This document shows positions 20,831-31,185 of a DNA stretch of 64,000 nucleotides, in pieces. Made by a program: the position numbers and the translations under genes. The stretch lies in assembly GCA_964019695.1 (NCBI GenBank), contig OZ026519.1:29789213-29853212 (forward strand), read 5' to 3'. This DNA comes from Loripinus fragilis (Eukaryota > Mollusca > Bivalvia > Lucinida > Lucinidae). Position 1 is the first letter of the stretch. Each line of letters starts with the position of its first letter. The notes beneath the pieces are model-generated. The model was not told the origin of the DNA and did not search any database. It worked only from the letters and a program-made list of their open reading frames with translations.

Positions 20831-21158
20831 GTGAGGAAAAGTTGATCCTGTCAAAATGAGGCACAAGCAGTTACTTAAGTACAGCATATCTAACTTAAGA
20901 TAGGTTATTTTACTCACTTTTACTTGTGTCCAAAAATGCCCCTTCATAATTCATGTGATTTTCTGAAATTCCGAAGTTTGGGCAAAAATTGCAGCTGGTT
21001 GTCTGCAATGTTGACATTTTATGAATGAAGGTTACGTGGTAGCGTAACACAATTATAAGGCCAAGCTGTTTTAATATTGATTTTTTTGTAGCTTGGGGTC
21101 TAAGCATAGAACAAATTTTTATGACGTTTTTTTGTGTGTGTTTCTTTGCCCTTTTTTT
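20831..21158. other. Unassigned sequence
   Basis: No repeat shared in the window and no supported exon. Confidence 0.4.
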
Positions 21159-21170
21159 CGGCAAAACCTC

Positions 21171-21345
21171 AACAAATTCTGCACCAGAACAGTCTCAGAA
21201 CCCAAAAAGGTCTATGCCAATGATGCACTGACGAATGCCTACATTTAGTGTGCAGAAAATAAGATGCCAGTGAGAAAAGCTGCAAAACTGTACAACATAC
21301 CCCACACCACTTTGAGAGACAGGCTGTCCGATAAAGCGCATATAT
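21171..21345 (+). pseudogene. psq-type helix-turn-helix fragment (pogo/Tigger-like transposase relic)
   Basis: Frame +: VSEPKKVYANDALTNAYI, a TAG stop (21246-21248), then CAENKMPVRKAAKLYNIPH and TTLRDRLSDKAH. The pattern (S/V)xRKAAxxYxIPxxTLRDRL is the classic psq/CENP-B-type DNA-binding HTH at the N-terminus of pogo-superfamily transposases and of BTB-psq proteins. The in-frame stop and the lack of a DDE domain downstream make it a dead fragment or an isolated old exon. Confidence 0.75.
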
Positions 21346-21643
21346 ATTCTTTGCTTTTACAGATTGAAACAGTTCTAATTTTTCCCCAATTTGTATTTTA
21401 AGAAAGTTGAATGTTGTTAAAACCCAATATTAAAATTATGCTTGGCCGACGCCACTCCCCTGGCGGAAGTAGGTCAAACCCAAAATGGCGGACTTCAATT
21501 TACCATGTTACATAAGCTTCGCATGTCAAAGTACGATGTTGGATCGGAGTAAGGATTTATCGCAGTCAAATGCAAAAATTATGCATAAATAAGGCAAGCA
21601 TATTTAATTTTGCATGCTTCATTTGATTTATAGTTAGAATTAC
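21346..21643. other. Unassigned flank of the hAT-like insertion
   Basis: It includes a CpG-containing patch with AAAATGGCGG on the plus strand at about 21483-21492 (YY1-like). No exon is seen. Confidence 0.4.
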
Positions 21644-23350
21644 TAGAGCTGTCATTGATAGATCATTTGGCGTATCGATATATCGGTAGGAAATATCGCG
21701 ATATATCTATATATTGATAATCTTTTAAAAAATGTATGAAATACAACCTTTATGCACCCTTATTATTGTTTTATGCTCTTTTTTTCATGTGAGTGATTTG
21801 TGACAGTGTGCTATTTAGTTACAAATTGCTTATAAGTATATTAGTTATTTCCTTGATGAAAATTGCACAATTTCAAAGAATTAAGGGACTTCATTGTATT
21901 TTTCATTTTTTCGTCTTTCATAAAATTTGATTAATTTTGGCTTGCAAAAGCAAGATTTTGAAGTTTAGAGAAACAGGATATTAATACACCTGACAGGTGG
22001 TCACTAAAAGGTCTCAATCACTAATCAGCTTTCATGTACAAACAGTTTTCTCATTTTGCTTATTTTGCATATAAAACTTTTAATATTTTCACACCTTATC
22101 AAGTTGAGAAAACATATTTCAGACCAAAACAGGAAATCACCTTGGGATTAATTTAAGATGCTTTCACAGGTGTTTAATCTTCAACTGGGCAGGCATCTTA
22201 AGTAACTCATTTCATCTCATGTCTAAAAGTTTTGGATCATTTTAGATCAACCAATTATAAAAAAGTTTACATATTTTGATTGACATGTCGGCATGAGTGA
22301 GCCTTGCTGGTTTCCATTTTGGTAATTTTCTGGGAGTTCAATTTAGGCAGTCGAAGCGTAAACATCTGATTTCTAGTTATGGTGAAATGCTAGTGCACTG
22401 GTCAGCTACAGACCTTAAACTTTAGTGCCTAGTTGCAGCTATTTCGAGTTCAAAATCATAAGCTTACTATAGAACTTTGTATAAGAAGAATTTGAATAGA
22501 ACTTTGTATTGTGGAGAACTTTATTATAATTATTGTGGAGAATAACTATATGCTTGTTATCTGTTATTAATTTGGAAAACTAGAAAAGAAGAAACAAAAT
22601 AAATTAGGAAATAGACACCAGCAGACTTGTGTTTCTATGGCCTATGATCAGGCCCGACTTACAACTCAAAACCGAAAAATCTGTTGATCAGCCTGCTCGC
22701 AGTTCAAGGGACAGTAACTGCAAGCTAGTGGGATCAGTGTGGCCTGCACGAGCTTAATTCCCCATTTTGCACAAAAGCGGGCCGCCCCCACAAACCCCTG
22801 GTTACAGATTTAACTATGAAACCTCTAGCCCTTTCGTGCTTTTAAAGCTTGCAGCAAGTATGATCTGGTTGATTTGTTGCTTTACGTCTATGGTAAACAT
22901 ATGAGGTCAAGTAGGGACAGTTATGCACTAGTCATTTATTGGTTCTTTGGTTATTCAATGTTATCATACACTTTCGCATTTTGGGAATTGTTCCTGGATA
23001 TTGATAAAGACCAATGGTACCTATCAAAATGTGATTACAAGTATGTTTTGTCGCCGGCATATGATATGGGCCGGTATATAATGTTGCATGAAACTTTTGC
23101 TTTTAACTTCTATTGGGTAGCACTTAGATATAACCATCACTAAAGCAGCTTAAAATGTCTGGTGCATACAGTCTTGGAGTATGGAAGCTTGGTGTGAAAC
23201 CTCCATGATGTAGGCCTCCAGAAAGAAAAGTAACAATTCTTGCTTGACCCAATATCGATAAGTATCGATATCCAAATTTCTGTATCGATATGAATATCGC
23301 TGCTCTTTTTTATTGATACATCAATATCGTCGATAATGATGGCAGCTCTA
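21644..23350. mobile_element. Non-autonomous hAT-like element, 8-bp target duplication
   Basis: The 1707-bp element begins TAGAGCTGTCATTGAT and ends with the mirror ATGATGGCAGCTCTA. It is flanked by a perfect 8-bp direct repeat AGAATTAC (21636-21643 and 23351-23358). An 8-bp duplication with CAGAGCTG/TAGAGCTG-like ends is typical of hAT elements. Subterminal clusters of 'tatcgatat' occur at both ends (21675-21720, 23255-23335), in the usual place for transposase-binding repeats. The interior has no hAT transposase motif. The longest frame (22874-23143, 89 codons) resembles nothing I know, so the element is presumed non-autonomous. Confidence 0.88.
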
Positions 23351-23899
23351 AGAATTACCGATAAAGCTTAGCGTGGTGCATTTTGGTTTGGTCACCAGAG
23401 GATATAATATAGCACACGACAGTCATTTGGAGGAAACGGAATACACCGGTAATATTAGTATACGTATACCGGTATTTAGTGAACAAGGGATAACAGGGTT
23501 CATACAGACTTGACAAAACCGAATTCCCTGACATTTCCCTGACACCAATCCAAATTTCCCTGACATATCAGTGTGTCGCCAGAGAAACTTGGTTCTATTC
23601 AAACCTTTGTCTATAGCTACAGTTTACAGCTCTTTTTTTCAATTTTGAGTGATTATTTTGAACCTTTCAAAGTTTTTATTAAAGCTTTTCAGCATGAGTA
23701 TAGTAAATTACTATGTTTTCGACAAAGAAATTTACAGATTGTCACATTATTATATGTTAAAAACTGCTGTCTTCTTTCTAAAATTTGGATGCTGACCTCT
23801 AAATTTAACCTCCTCTACAGCCACCCTAAATGCAACCTGTATATAGAGGACCGCATCTTTAGCTGGAGGTGGAATATTTCATTGTAAAGGCTACAATGT

Positions 23900-25505
23900 T
23901 CAGAAAAGGCTTTTGATAAAATTCCACTAAAGCCCTGAATACAGCAAATTGTTGACAACAGATGACACATGACTGACTGAGTGATCAGAACCGTTCATTT
24001 GAGCACAAAGTGCTTAGGTGAGCTAACAAGAGGCTTAATGAGCCTAAACTGCTGACCTGGGCAATTGATTGTTTAGTTTCTGAAGATTTTTAATTCTTTT
24101 TTATGAGTCTAGGGTATTGTGGCGGCCTTTTTGAACCCCAGGGGCATGGTTGGCAGGATTAACGTAGTGAACTACCATGCATCACTATATACTACATAGA
24201 AGTTGTAGGGTTCATGGTATCAGAGAAGATTTTTTAAAAGTTATTCCCCATTTTAAGTCTATAGGAGCTTACGATCTCAGGGCATGGCCAATTTGGACTG
24301 CATGGACATGGTTGGCTTGATTTATGTAGGGGACCACCTAGACTGCCCCCGTCTAACTGATAATTTCAGTGTTCATGTTTACCCCGTAATAATATCTAAA
24401 TACACAACGAAAATCGTTGGTACGCAAAAAAGACAAGTAGCTTGCGTCCATGGAACGCAAGATCAAAAGCAGTCGACTTTCAACACATTTAAGCCAGCTC
24501 AATAGTGAAGAGAGTTAAAACCCTTGAATATTGGTCTTATGTACTTTCCAATGCTTCAAAATCACAAAGAGACTGCTATAAATAGTATTCAGTTGTGGTT
24601 TTCCGACATCCGTTGTTCATAGCAACGGTTGAAATCAGAACGAGGCTCAGCTATAAATAATGATTTACGGTTTTTCCAAAATCAATTTGCTGGGTAAAAA
24701 TGGCGCTTGTCTCGAGGAATCACACTAGAAACATTTAAATAACTTAATAAAGTGTATTCTGAAGCCAAAACTATCACAATTCGATGTTTTATCCGTTAAA
24801 AAATGCGTTCACGAACAGGTTCAGCGATTTTCAACAGGCACAAGTAAAATAACCGTGGTCTAGAGCGTCAAGTAAAGACTATTTAAAAGCGAAAAAGTTT
24901 AATGTCAAAGACTCCATCACTGCTAAGTTTGCTTCTTTCTTGCTTTTTTTAATTGATCGTCAATCACTAAGTGTAAACTGAATATGTTTGAGATTAAAGT
25001 TAATTGATAATTTTAGCTAACTTCTCTGTGTTTAATATTGCAAAAATAAATAGGTTGGGAAACTTTCTGGGACTCAGTAAAATTTACAGGGGACTCAACT
25101 TTTGTTGATGCCCTGGGTCCCAGGGACGCAACAGAAATCAAGCCTAAATCTAACACTGTAATTTTATCATGTTACAAAAAAAACTGCAACTTAGTACATT
25201 TTTTTATTCTAATAGTGTCTACCTCTCTGATAGGGCTAATCAGAGAAAAGTTTGGTTCAGTAGGAATAATTTACCTTGAACTTAGGGCCTGAAAGCCAGG
25301 CTAGAGACCACCAATCTTGCTATTTACTAACCAATAATAAGCTGTGAGCCCCATGGCTATAGAATAGAACATTTTAAAAGTTTTTCCCATTATAATTTAA
25401 GTCTATGTGAGCCGCCAAACAAGTTTGCACCCAAGGGGCTTGATTGGTAGGATTTATGTATGGGACCACTAGACATTGCTATTCATACTAAATATATATA
25501 GATAA
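23900..25505. repeat. Dispersed 'catggtttcagag / ggaccactagacattgct' repeats plus unassigned sequence
   Basis: Repeat units lie at 24040-24330 and 25270-25505. The section 24340-25200 between them is unassigned and has CpGs, some short open frames and AAAAATGGCGCTTG at about 24696. No splice-bounded exon could be fixed. Confidence 0.5.
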
Positions 25506-25512
25506 GCTATAG

Positions 25513-26816
25513 CACGGCCTCCAATCTCTGCCTCCTTCTCCAAAAAGAGCAGAACATAAAGGGAGGCGAAGGCCCTTCCGGGAAGCAGGCAGTGGGCATA
25601 AACAATGGAACACGGTAAGTTGTGTTGACACATTTTCAATCATAAGTAAATTTTCAGCGCAAAACTCGAAAATCTAAGAATGCTATGCTTCGGGCAATTG
25701 TTCAAGCTATCCGTAGAGCATGCTGTTTGCACATTTGAACTTAGTTTGTAAGCGTGAGAGCTTTTCTCCTGTTGCACAGTTGTCCAAGAAACGGTGGTTC
25801 CCGCATGGTTTTGCCTTCTAACCAAACAAATAGTAGCGTTTGGACCCTTATTCATACTACCGAGGCCCCTCCATACCCATGTTGTCCCAAATGCAAATTT
25901 TCGAGATATTTCAATGATAATTGAGTGATTTAGAGCCAAATTTCTTTAGGAGCAGGAGGCGAAGGGCAGGAGAAGGAGGCTGGGAGAGGAGGAGCAGGCG
26001 GCGATGATATCAAAATTTGCATTGATTTTGCTTATTTTTAATAATACAAATGTATACTTATCCAATCTATATCAAACTTGCATGTATGATACGAATGATT
26101 ACGCTTATTCTCCCATTGTGTTGTTTGTTTAACCCAGAACGTCATGAGCTTGCTAGAGGTATATACATGTATATTATAAGAGAGGTATATATAGCAATGT
26201 TTGTGATCAGAATAATTCAGTTAACAATAGCGTTTAATCATTCGTATCATACATGCACGTTTGATATAGATTGGATAAGTATATTATTAAAAATAAGCAA
26301 AATCAATGCAAATTTTGATATCATCACCGCCTGCTCCTCCTCTCCCAGCCTCCTTCTCCTGCCCTTCGCCTCCTGCTCCTAAAGAAATTTGGCTCTAAAT
26401 CACTCAATTATCATTGAAATATCTCGAAAATTTGCCTTTGGGACAACATGGGTATGGAGGGGCCTCGGTAGTATGAATAAGGGTCCAAACGCTAATATTT
26501 GTTTGGTTAGAAGGCAAAACCCTGCGGGAACCACCGTTTCTTGGACAAACTGTGCAACGGGAGAAAAGCTCTCACGCTTACAAACTAAGTTCAAATGTGC
26601 AAACAGCATGCTCTACGGATAGCTTGAACAATTGCCCGAAGCATAGCATTCTTAGATTTTCGAGTTTTGCGCTGAAAATTTACTTATGATTGAAAATGTG
26701 TCAACACAACTTACCGTGTTCCATTGTTTATGCCCACTGCCTGCTTCCCGGAAGGGCCTTCGCCTCCCTTTACGTTCTGCTCTTTTTGGAGAAGGAGGCA
26801 GAGATTGGAGGCCGTG
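25513..26816. mobile_element. Foldback element: 1304-bp near-perfect palindrome with TATAG target duplication
   Basis: Left arm 25513-26106 and right arm 26228-26816 are near-identical inverted copies of about 590 bp, separated by about 121 bp. The ends are CACGGCCTCCAATCTC and its mirror. The flanks are identical, TATAG (25508-25512 and 26817-26821). Removing the element restores a continuous copy of the surrounding dispersed repeat ('aagctataggccacatggtttc'). Each arm also contains a purine-rich segment (25948-26007) complementary in words such as GGAGAAGGAGGC to its own outer end, so the structure is nested. Mirror-image open frames of 99 and 77 codons arise from the two arms and are not credible genes. 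Confidence 0.92.
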
Positions 26817-26821
26817 TATAG

Positions 26822-27200
26822 GCCACATGGTTTCATAGAAGATTTTTTTTTTGCCTTTATAAGTTTATGGAAGTTATTAATCCATGTTTGGACCCGGGGG
26901 CTTGGTTGGCAGGATTGATGTTGTGGAGCACTAGATGTTGCTAAATACTAAATATATATGGTTTCAGAGAAGAAGATTTTTAAAGTTTCTCCCATAATAA
27001 GTCAATGGAAGCTATTGATCCCCAGGATAAGGCCAGTTTTGACCCCAGGGACTTGATTGGCAGGATTTATGTCGGGGCCCACCAGCCATTTCTACATACT
27101 AAATATATAAGCTGTGGGCCTCATGGTTTCAGAAGATTTTAAAAAAAGTTTTTCCCATTATAAGTCTATAGGAGCTGTATGTTGCCATCACCTATGGCAA
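26822..27200. repeat. Dispersed 'catggtttcagag' repeat, host of the foldback insertion
   Basis: Two to three degenerate units continue from the left side of the foldback element. Confidence 0.65.
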
Positions 27201-28012
27201 CCAGAGTTCCAATCCACCTTATGTAGGCTTTCCCTCTACCTGATGATGTTTTACATGAAATCTGATCACATTTGGCCAACTGACATTAGAGACATACTTC
27301 TTTGAAAATGTGAATGGACAACAGATGGACGGACGGATGGATAAGTGCCATACTTATGCCTCATTTTCCGGTAAGTTAAAAAGGCAGTTGAGGAGGCAAG
27401 GGGAGCCAAATCCTTCCATCTTCTTATATCTAAAGCAATCTAGAAGCTATCAAATGATTTAGCTTGTATCCAAAATGTTAATAAAACTGCCCTTGTCATT
27501 TTCTATGTCTCATCATTTGATACAAACTGGAAATTGTAAAATTCCCTGACATTTCCCTGACATTTAAAAAAACATTCATTTTTCCCTGACACAACATAAA
27601 ATTCCCTGACCTTGAAAAAATTAAAATTTCCCTGACATTTCCCTGACGCGTATGAACCCTGGATAAAGCAACAAAACAAACAAACAAACAAATATATGCC
27701 CAGCTAGTGACCAGTGACATATTTAGAGGGGGTTCAAACGTTTTTTCCAGTTGACAGCTCCGATATTCGCACGTGATAAAGCCGTAGGGCATCGGCGAAA
27801 ACACAAGAATGACGAAAATAGAATATGAAATAGAGAGATGAAAATCTATCTTCCAATGCGTCTTAACCCCCGAGGGGTACGTCAGACGGGTATTTCGGAA
27901 TACCAAGTGCTGAGGGGGTTAGTTGAAACAAAGTGATAGAAAAGGTGGTGAGATGAGTTTGTATGTGCGAGAAAATTCACCAAAATTAGGATGACCCGCC
28001 ACGGTTCCGGGT

Positions 28013-28639
28013 CATTTCGGCCCATAACAAAATCGGCACATGTCAATTTCGGCCCATAGCAGTTTTGGCCCATAAATTTTGACAACTTGGATTTCTGCAA
28101 AAGAGATTAATATATTATTGAAAATATTTAAAATTGATAAATAGTTAATTATATATTGAAAAAAAAGAAAATAGATTGACTTTACAAACTAGTAAAGGCT
28201 AGAAAACGCTTAGACTGGTATCTTTATTAGAAGAAATTGTCAAGTCATAAATCACATATACATATATTTTCCAATAGCAAATACAACTTGTTCAGTGAGT
28301 TAAACTGAATAATTGGATTAAGAAAGATTCGCTTGCATTTAATATGCGAGCAGGAAACCTTCTGGCTAGAGTGCGCAAATGCGCAGGCTCGTATAAGCCT
28401 TGGCTGCCTGTTGCCTATGTGATGAATTCTTCTCTTACATACAAACTCTTAATCAATTAAAACGAACCATTCCTATTCATTCATATGTTAGTGTGGATAA
28501 TCACAGGTAAGCTGATCTAATTATACCAATAGACAAACATATTAATTATACATCATTATATCTGTGGGCCGAAATTGTATAGGCCGATTTGGTTATGGGC
28601 CGATATCGAAATGGGCCGAAATTGTTATGGGCCGAAATG
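28013..28639. mobile_element. TIR element with iterated TTTCGGCCCATAACAA termini
   Basis: The left end carries three to four copies of a 'ttcggcccataacaa' word and the right end carries the same words inverted (28563-28639). The outer ends are CATTTCGGCCCATAACAA. The interior is AT-rich and holds a scrap of the GAGCC MITE ('gtgcgcaaatgcgcaggctc', 28370-28395). A target duplication could not be fixed. Non-coding. Confidence 0.75.
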
Positions 28640-28659
28640 TCCAGTGACCCCCCGCGACA

Positions 28660-28905
28660 TACCCAAATAAAAACCAACCTACCACAATGACAACGAACGA
28701 CCAGGGACTGATGAAAATAATAGTGTTCCGATAAAATGACTAAATTTTAACAAAACTACCGAAATTAACTGTTCACGTTGTTGACATTTCGCGCCAGATA
28801 AACTTTCCTGAAACCGGAAGTTAACGGTCGGGTATGAAAGCCAAGGCCGTGCTGAGCTGCCGCGCCAGTTTCCTCCGCGCCAGAAATATATTTCCTTTTA
28901 CCAAA
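28660..28905. promoter_or_regulatory. Promoter-like patch with E2F-type and ETS-type sites
   Basis: TTTCGCGCC (28787-28795) fits an E2F site and ACCGGAAGT (28813-28821) fits an ETS site, 17 bp apart, in a CpG-richer stretch. A start codon follows at 28834 on the plus strand, but the frame runs into the G-rich array. No transcript can be assigned. Confidence 0.3.
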
Positions 28906-28914
28906 GGACAAAGA

Positions 28915-29930
28915 GGCTTAATTCCTGATTTGAATTTTGACCTACTGACCCCATCCCTAGGGTTGGGGGAGGGAGGATCTGCGGGCAAAATATTTACTAC
29001 CATGTTGCTGCATTCTTAATTCTCTTTAATTATATATGCAACATGACCATGTTCTGAAAAAGTTGAATTTTGGCCTACAGACCCACAAGGGGGGGGGGGG
29101 GGGGGGGGGCACTCTGATTTTTGCCTCATACGTAGGCTGGGGCCCAGCATATATCGTTCACCCAAAAAATATCAGGAATATCAAGCAACCCCAAAAATAT
29201 TTGAAATTTTAGCAACCCCCAAAAATATCCTTGACCTTAAAAAAGACCTTAAATTCCATAGAAATGACCCTACAACTAGCCCAATTTTGTGATGACCCCA
29301 AAAAAATATCAAAAAAAATTTCATACCCAAAACAATATTCATTTTTCTGAAAATCCCAAAAATACTGAGGTGGTGGTCTGCGGGCGAAATATTTGCTACC
29401 ATGTTGCAGCATTCACAATTCTCTTAAATTTGATATGCAACATGACCATGTCCCGAAAAGCTGAATTTTGACCTTTTGATCCCAACCATAGGGTCAGGGT
29501 GAGAGGGTGGGTAGGGGTCTGCATACAAAATATTTGCTACCATGCTGCTGCATTTCGTGATTCCCTTTAATTTGTAATGCAATGCCATGTTCTGAAAAAG
29601 TTTAATTTTGACCTATTGACCCCATCCACAGGATCGCCCCAGGGGTAGGGGGGGGGTCTGCGGGCAAAATATTTGCTCCCATGTTGCTTCATTCTTGATT
29701 CTCTTTAATTTAATTGCAACACGACCATGTTCCGAAAAAGTTGAATTTTATTTTGACCTTATCACCCCATCCCCAGGGTCGGGGGGAGGGGGGGTTCTGA
29801 GGGCAAGATATTTAATATCATGTTGCTGCATTCTTGCATTCTTGATTCTCTTTAATTTGATATGCAACATGACCGTATTCTGAAAAGGTTGAATTTTGAC
29901 CTTTTGAGTCCACCATCTAAGTCCACACAG
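28915..29930. repeat. Tandem array of 'gggtctgcgggcaaaatattt' units
   Basis: About six to seven units of roughly 130-150 bp, each with 'gaccccatcc', a G-rich run, 'gcaaaatatttgctaccatg', 'ttgctgcattcttgattctc', 'gatatgcaacatgaccatg' and 'ttctgaaaaagttgaatttt'. A pure run of 21 G occurs at 29089-29109. Confidence 0.85.
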
Positions 29931-30599
29931 GGTATGAGACAGAGGCCTTCGATCCTTAATCACGTTTGATATGTTATATATTTATTGTACCTCTGTCTGC
30001 ATGTGAAATTTCCGTAAAAAATATTGACAACTTACTGAGTTATTGCGAAATTTAAATATTTGATCTTTTACCCCACCTAAGGGGTCAGGGGGGTGAGGTA
30101 AAAATTTTATCACTGCCATGCTTATCTACAGGCACTGAGTAATCATGGCCTATAGCAAGAAGTTGTCAGATATTAAAGTTTAAACCAAATTGAGTCATCC
30201 CTTCAAGAGTTATCCATTGGAAACCAAAAGTGTGATGCCACAGACGCTGTTGCCGGAGTCATGATCCCTATGTGTCATCCTTGCTTCGCAGGTGACACAA
30301 AAATGGAAGCGGGGAGGGGGAGGTTCACACTACCCCCCCCCCCCCCTTCCCCACTGAGACCAAATTATTTCATTTTCATAAGGATATTTTAAAATGGGGG
30401 CGGAGAGGGGGATTCAAAAAAATGAAATTGGAATTTGAGGTTTAACTGCACTACATGGCAGTTTCTTATAAGCAACACAAAATGAGCCATCTTCACAAGA
30501 TTTTCTACTAAATATCACATATGCATGCAAAAAGTATTTTTACACATAGATGTGCAGCTATCTTGGGGGAATAGGTTTTGACCTTTATCTACTCAGGGG
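29931..30599. other. Divergent continuation of the G-rich family and unassigned sequence
   Basis: 'gaccccacctaaggggtcag' (30065-30090) continues the family. A short poly-C tract lies near 30337-30350. No exon is seen. Confidence 0.5.
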
Positions 30600-30800
30600 T
30601 CTGTGTAGTAACATGACTGACTGCAGATAGGTGTCTGACTGCAGATACCTGTCTGACTGCAGATCCAGGGGTTTTGAGTTTGATCCCTACCTGGTCACAT
30701 ACTTTTGTGGAGATTGATCATAAAATAATTTCTATGGCCATTCTTTTCCCTTTTGCTGATTCAAGAATGGTTGTCAGTTTATTACAAGTCAAAGTATGTG
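30600..30800 (+). repeat. SINE-like repeat, 'gactgcagatccaggg' family, copy 2
   Basis: It is homologous to 20510-20706, with a local duplication of 'tgtctgactgcagata'. B-box-like 'gagtttgatccc' at about 30676. Confidence 0.65.
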
Positions 30801-31084
30801 CATGAAGCACTGGTAATCTGCTATGTCAAGCTTGCCTAGGAAAAAAGTGTGGTTAGATGAACTGACCTTCTCGACATGACCATAGCTGCAAGCTGGTACG
30901 TTAACCATCAAACCAAATAAAAAGCAGGGTTGTGGAAATACCATGCCTGACTTGTCTGATCTGGTCCCATTTCATTCAGAACAAGCTAGAAATAACTATT
31001 TACTTGTCCTGGGACAAGTGTAAAAAAAGTTATTGCAATTCTATGTTTTATATTGGATTTATTACATTTTGTATTTTAAACTTG

Positions 31085-31185
31085 CATGTTGTTTGAAAAA
31101 GTGTGGATCCTGATCAGCTGCAGTGTGGATCCTGATCAGCTGGCTTTTGAAGAAGCCAGCTGATCTGGATCTACACTGAATTCAT
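31085..31185. repeat. GATCAG hairpin with duplicated left arm
   Basis: 'gtgtggatcctgatcagctg' occurs twice in tandem. The second copy pairs with 'cagctgatctggatctacac' around 'gcttttgaagaagc'. Confidence 0.85.

Larger units (their letters stand above)
23494..27661. mobile_element. Possible large TIR element bounded by CAGGGTTCATAC, 5-bp flanks
   Basis: The left boundary is GATAA|CAGGGTTCATAC at 23489. The right boundary is GTATGAACCCTG|GATAA ending 27666. 'TTCCCTGACATTTCCC' repeats lie inside both ends. The 13-bp inverted ends and identical 5-bp flanks suggest one 4168-bp insertion that later collected other repeats. A pair of separate solo copies is the alternative. Confidence 0.4.

Noticed and set aside
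22874..23143. 89-codon frame inside the hAT-like element
   Set aside because: No transposase motif, no relative recognised and an AT-rich composition like its surroundings.
25640..26622. Two similar proteins encoded in opposite directions
   Set aside because: They are the two arms of one palindrome. The frames have no coding bias and no known family.
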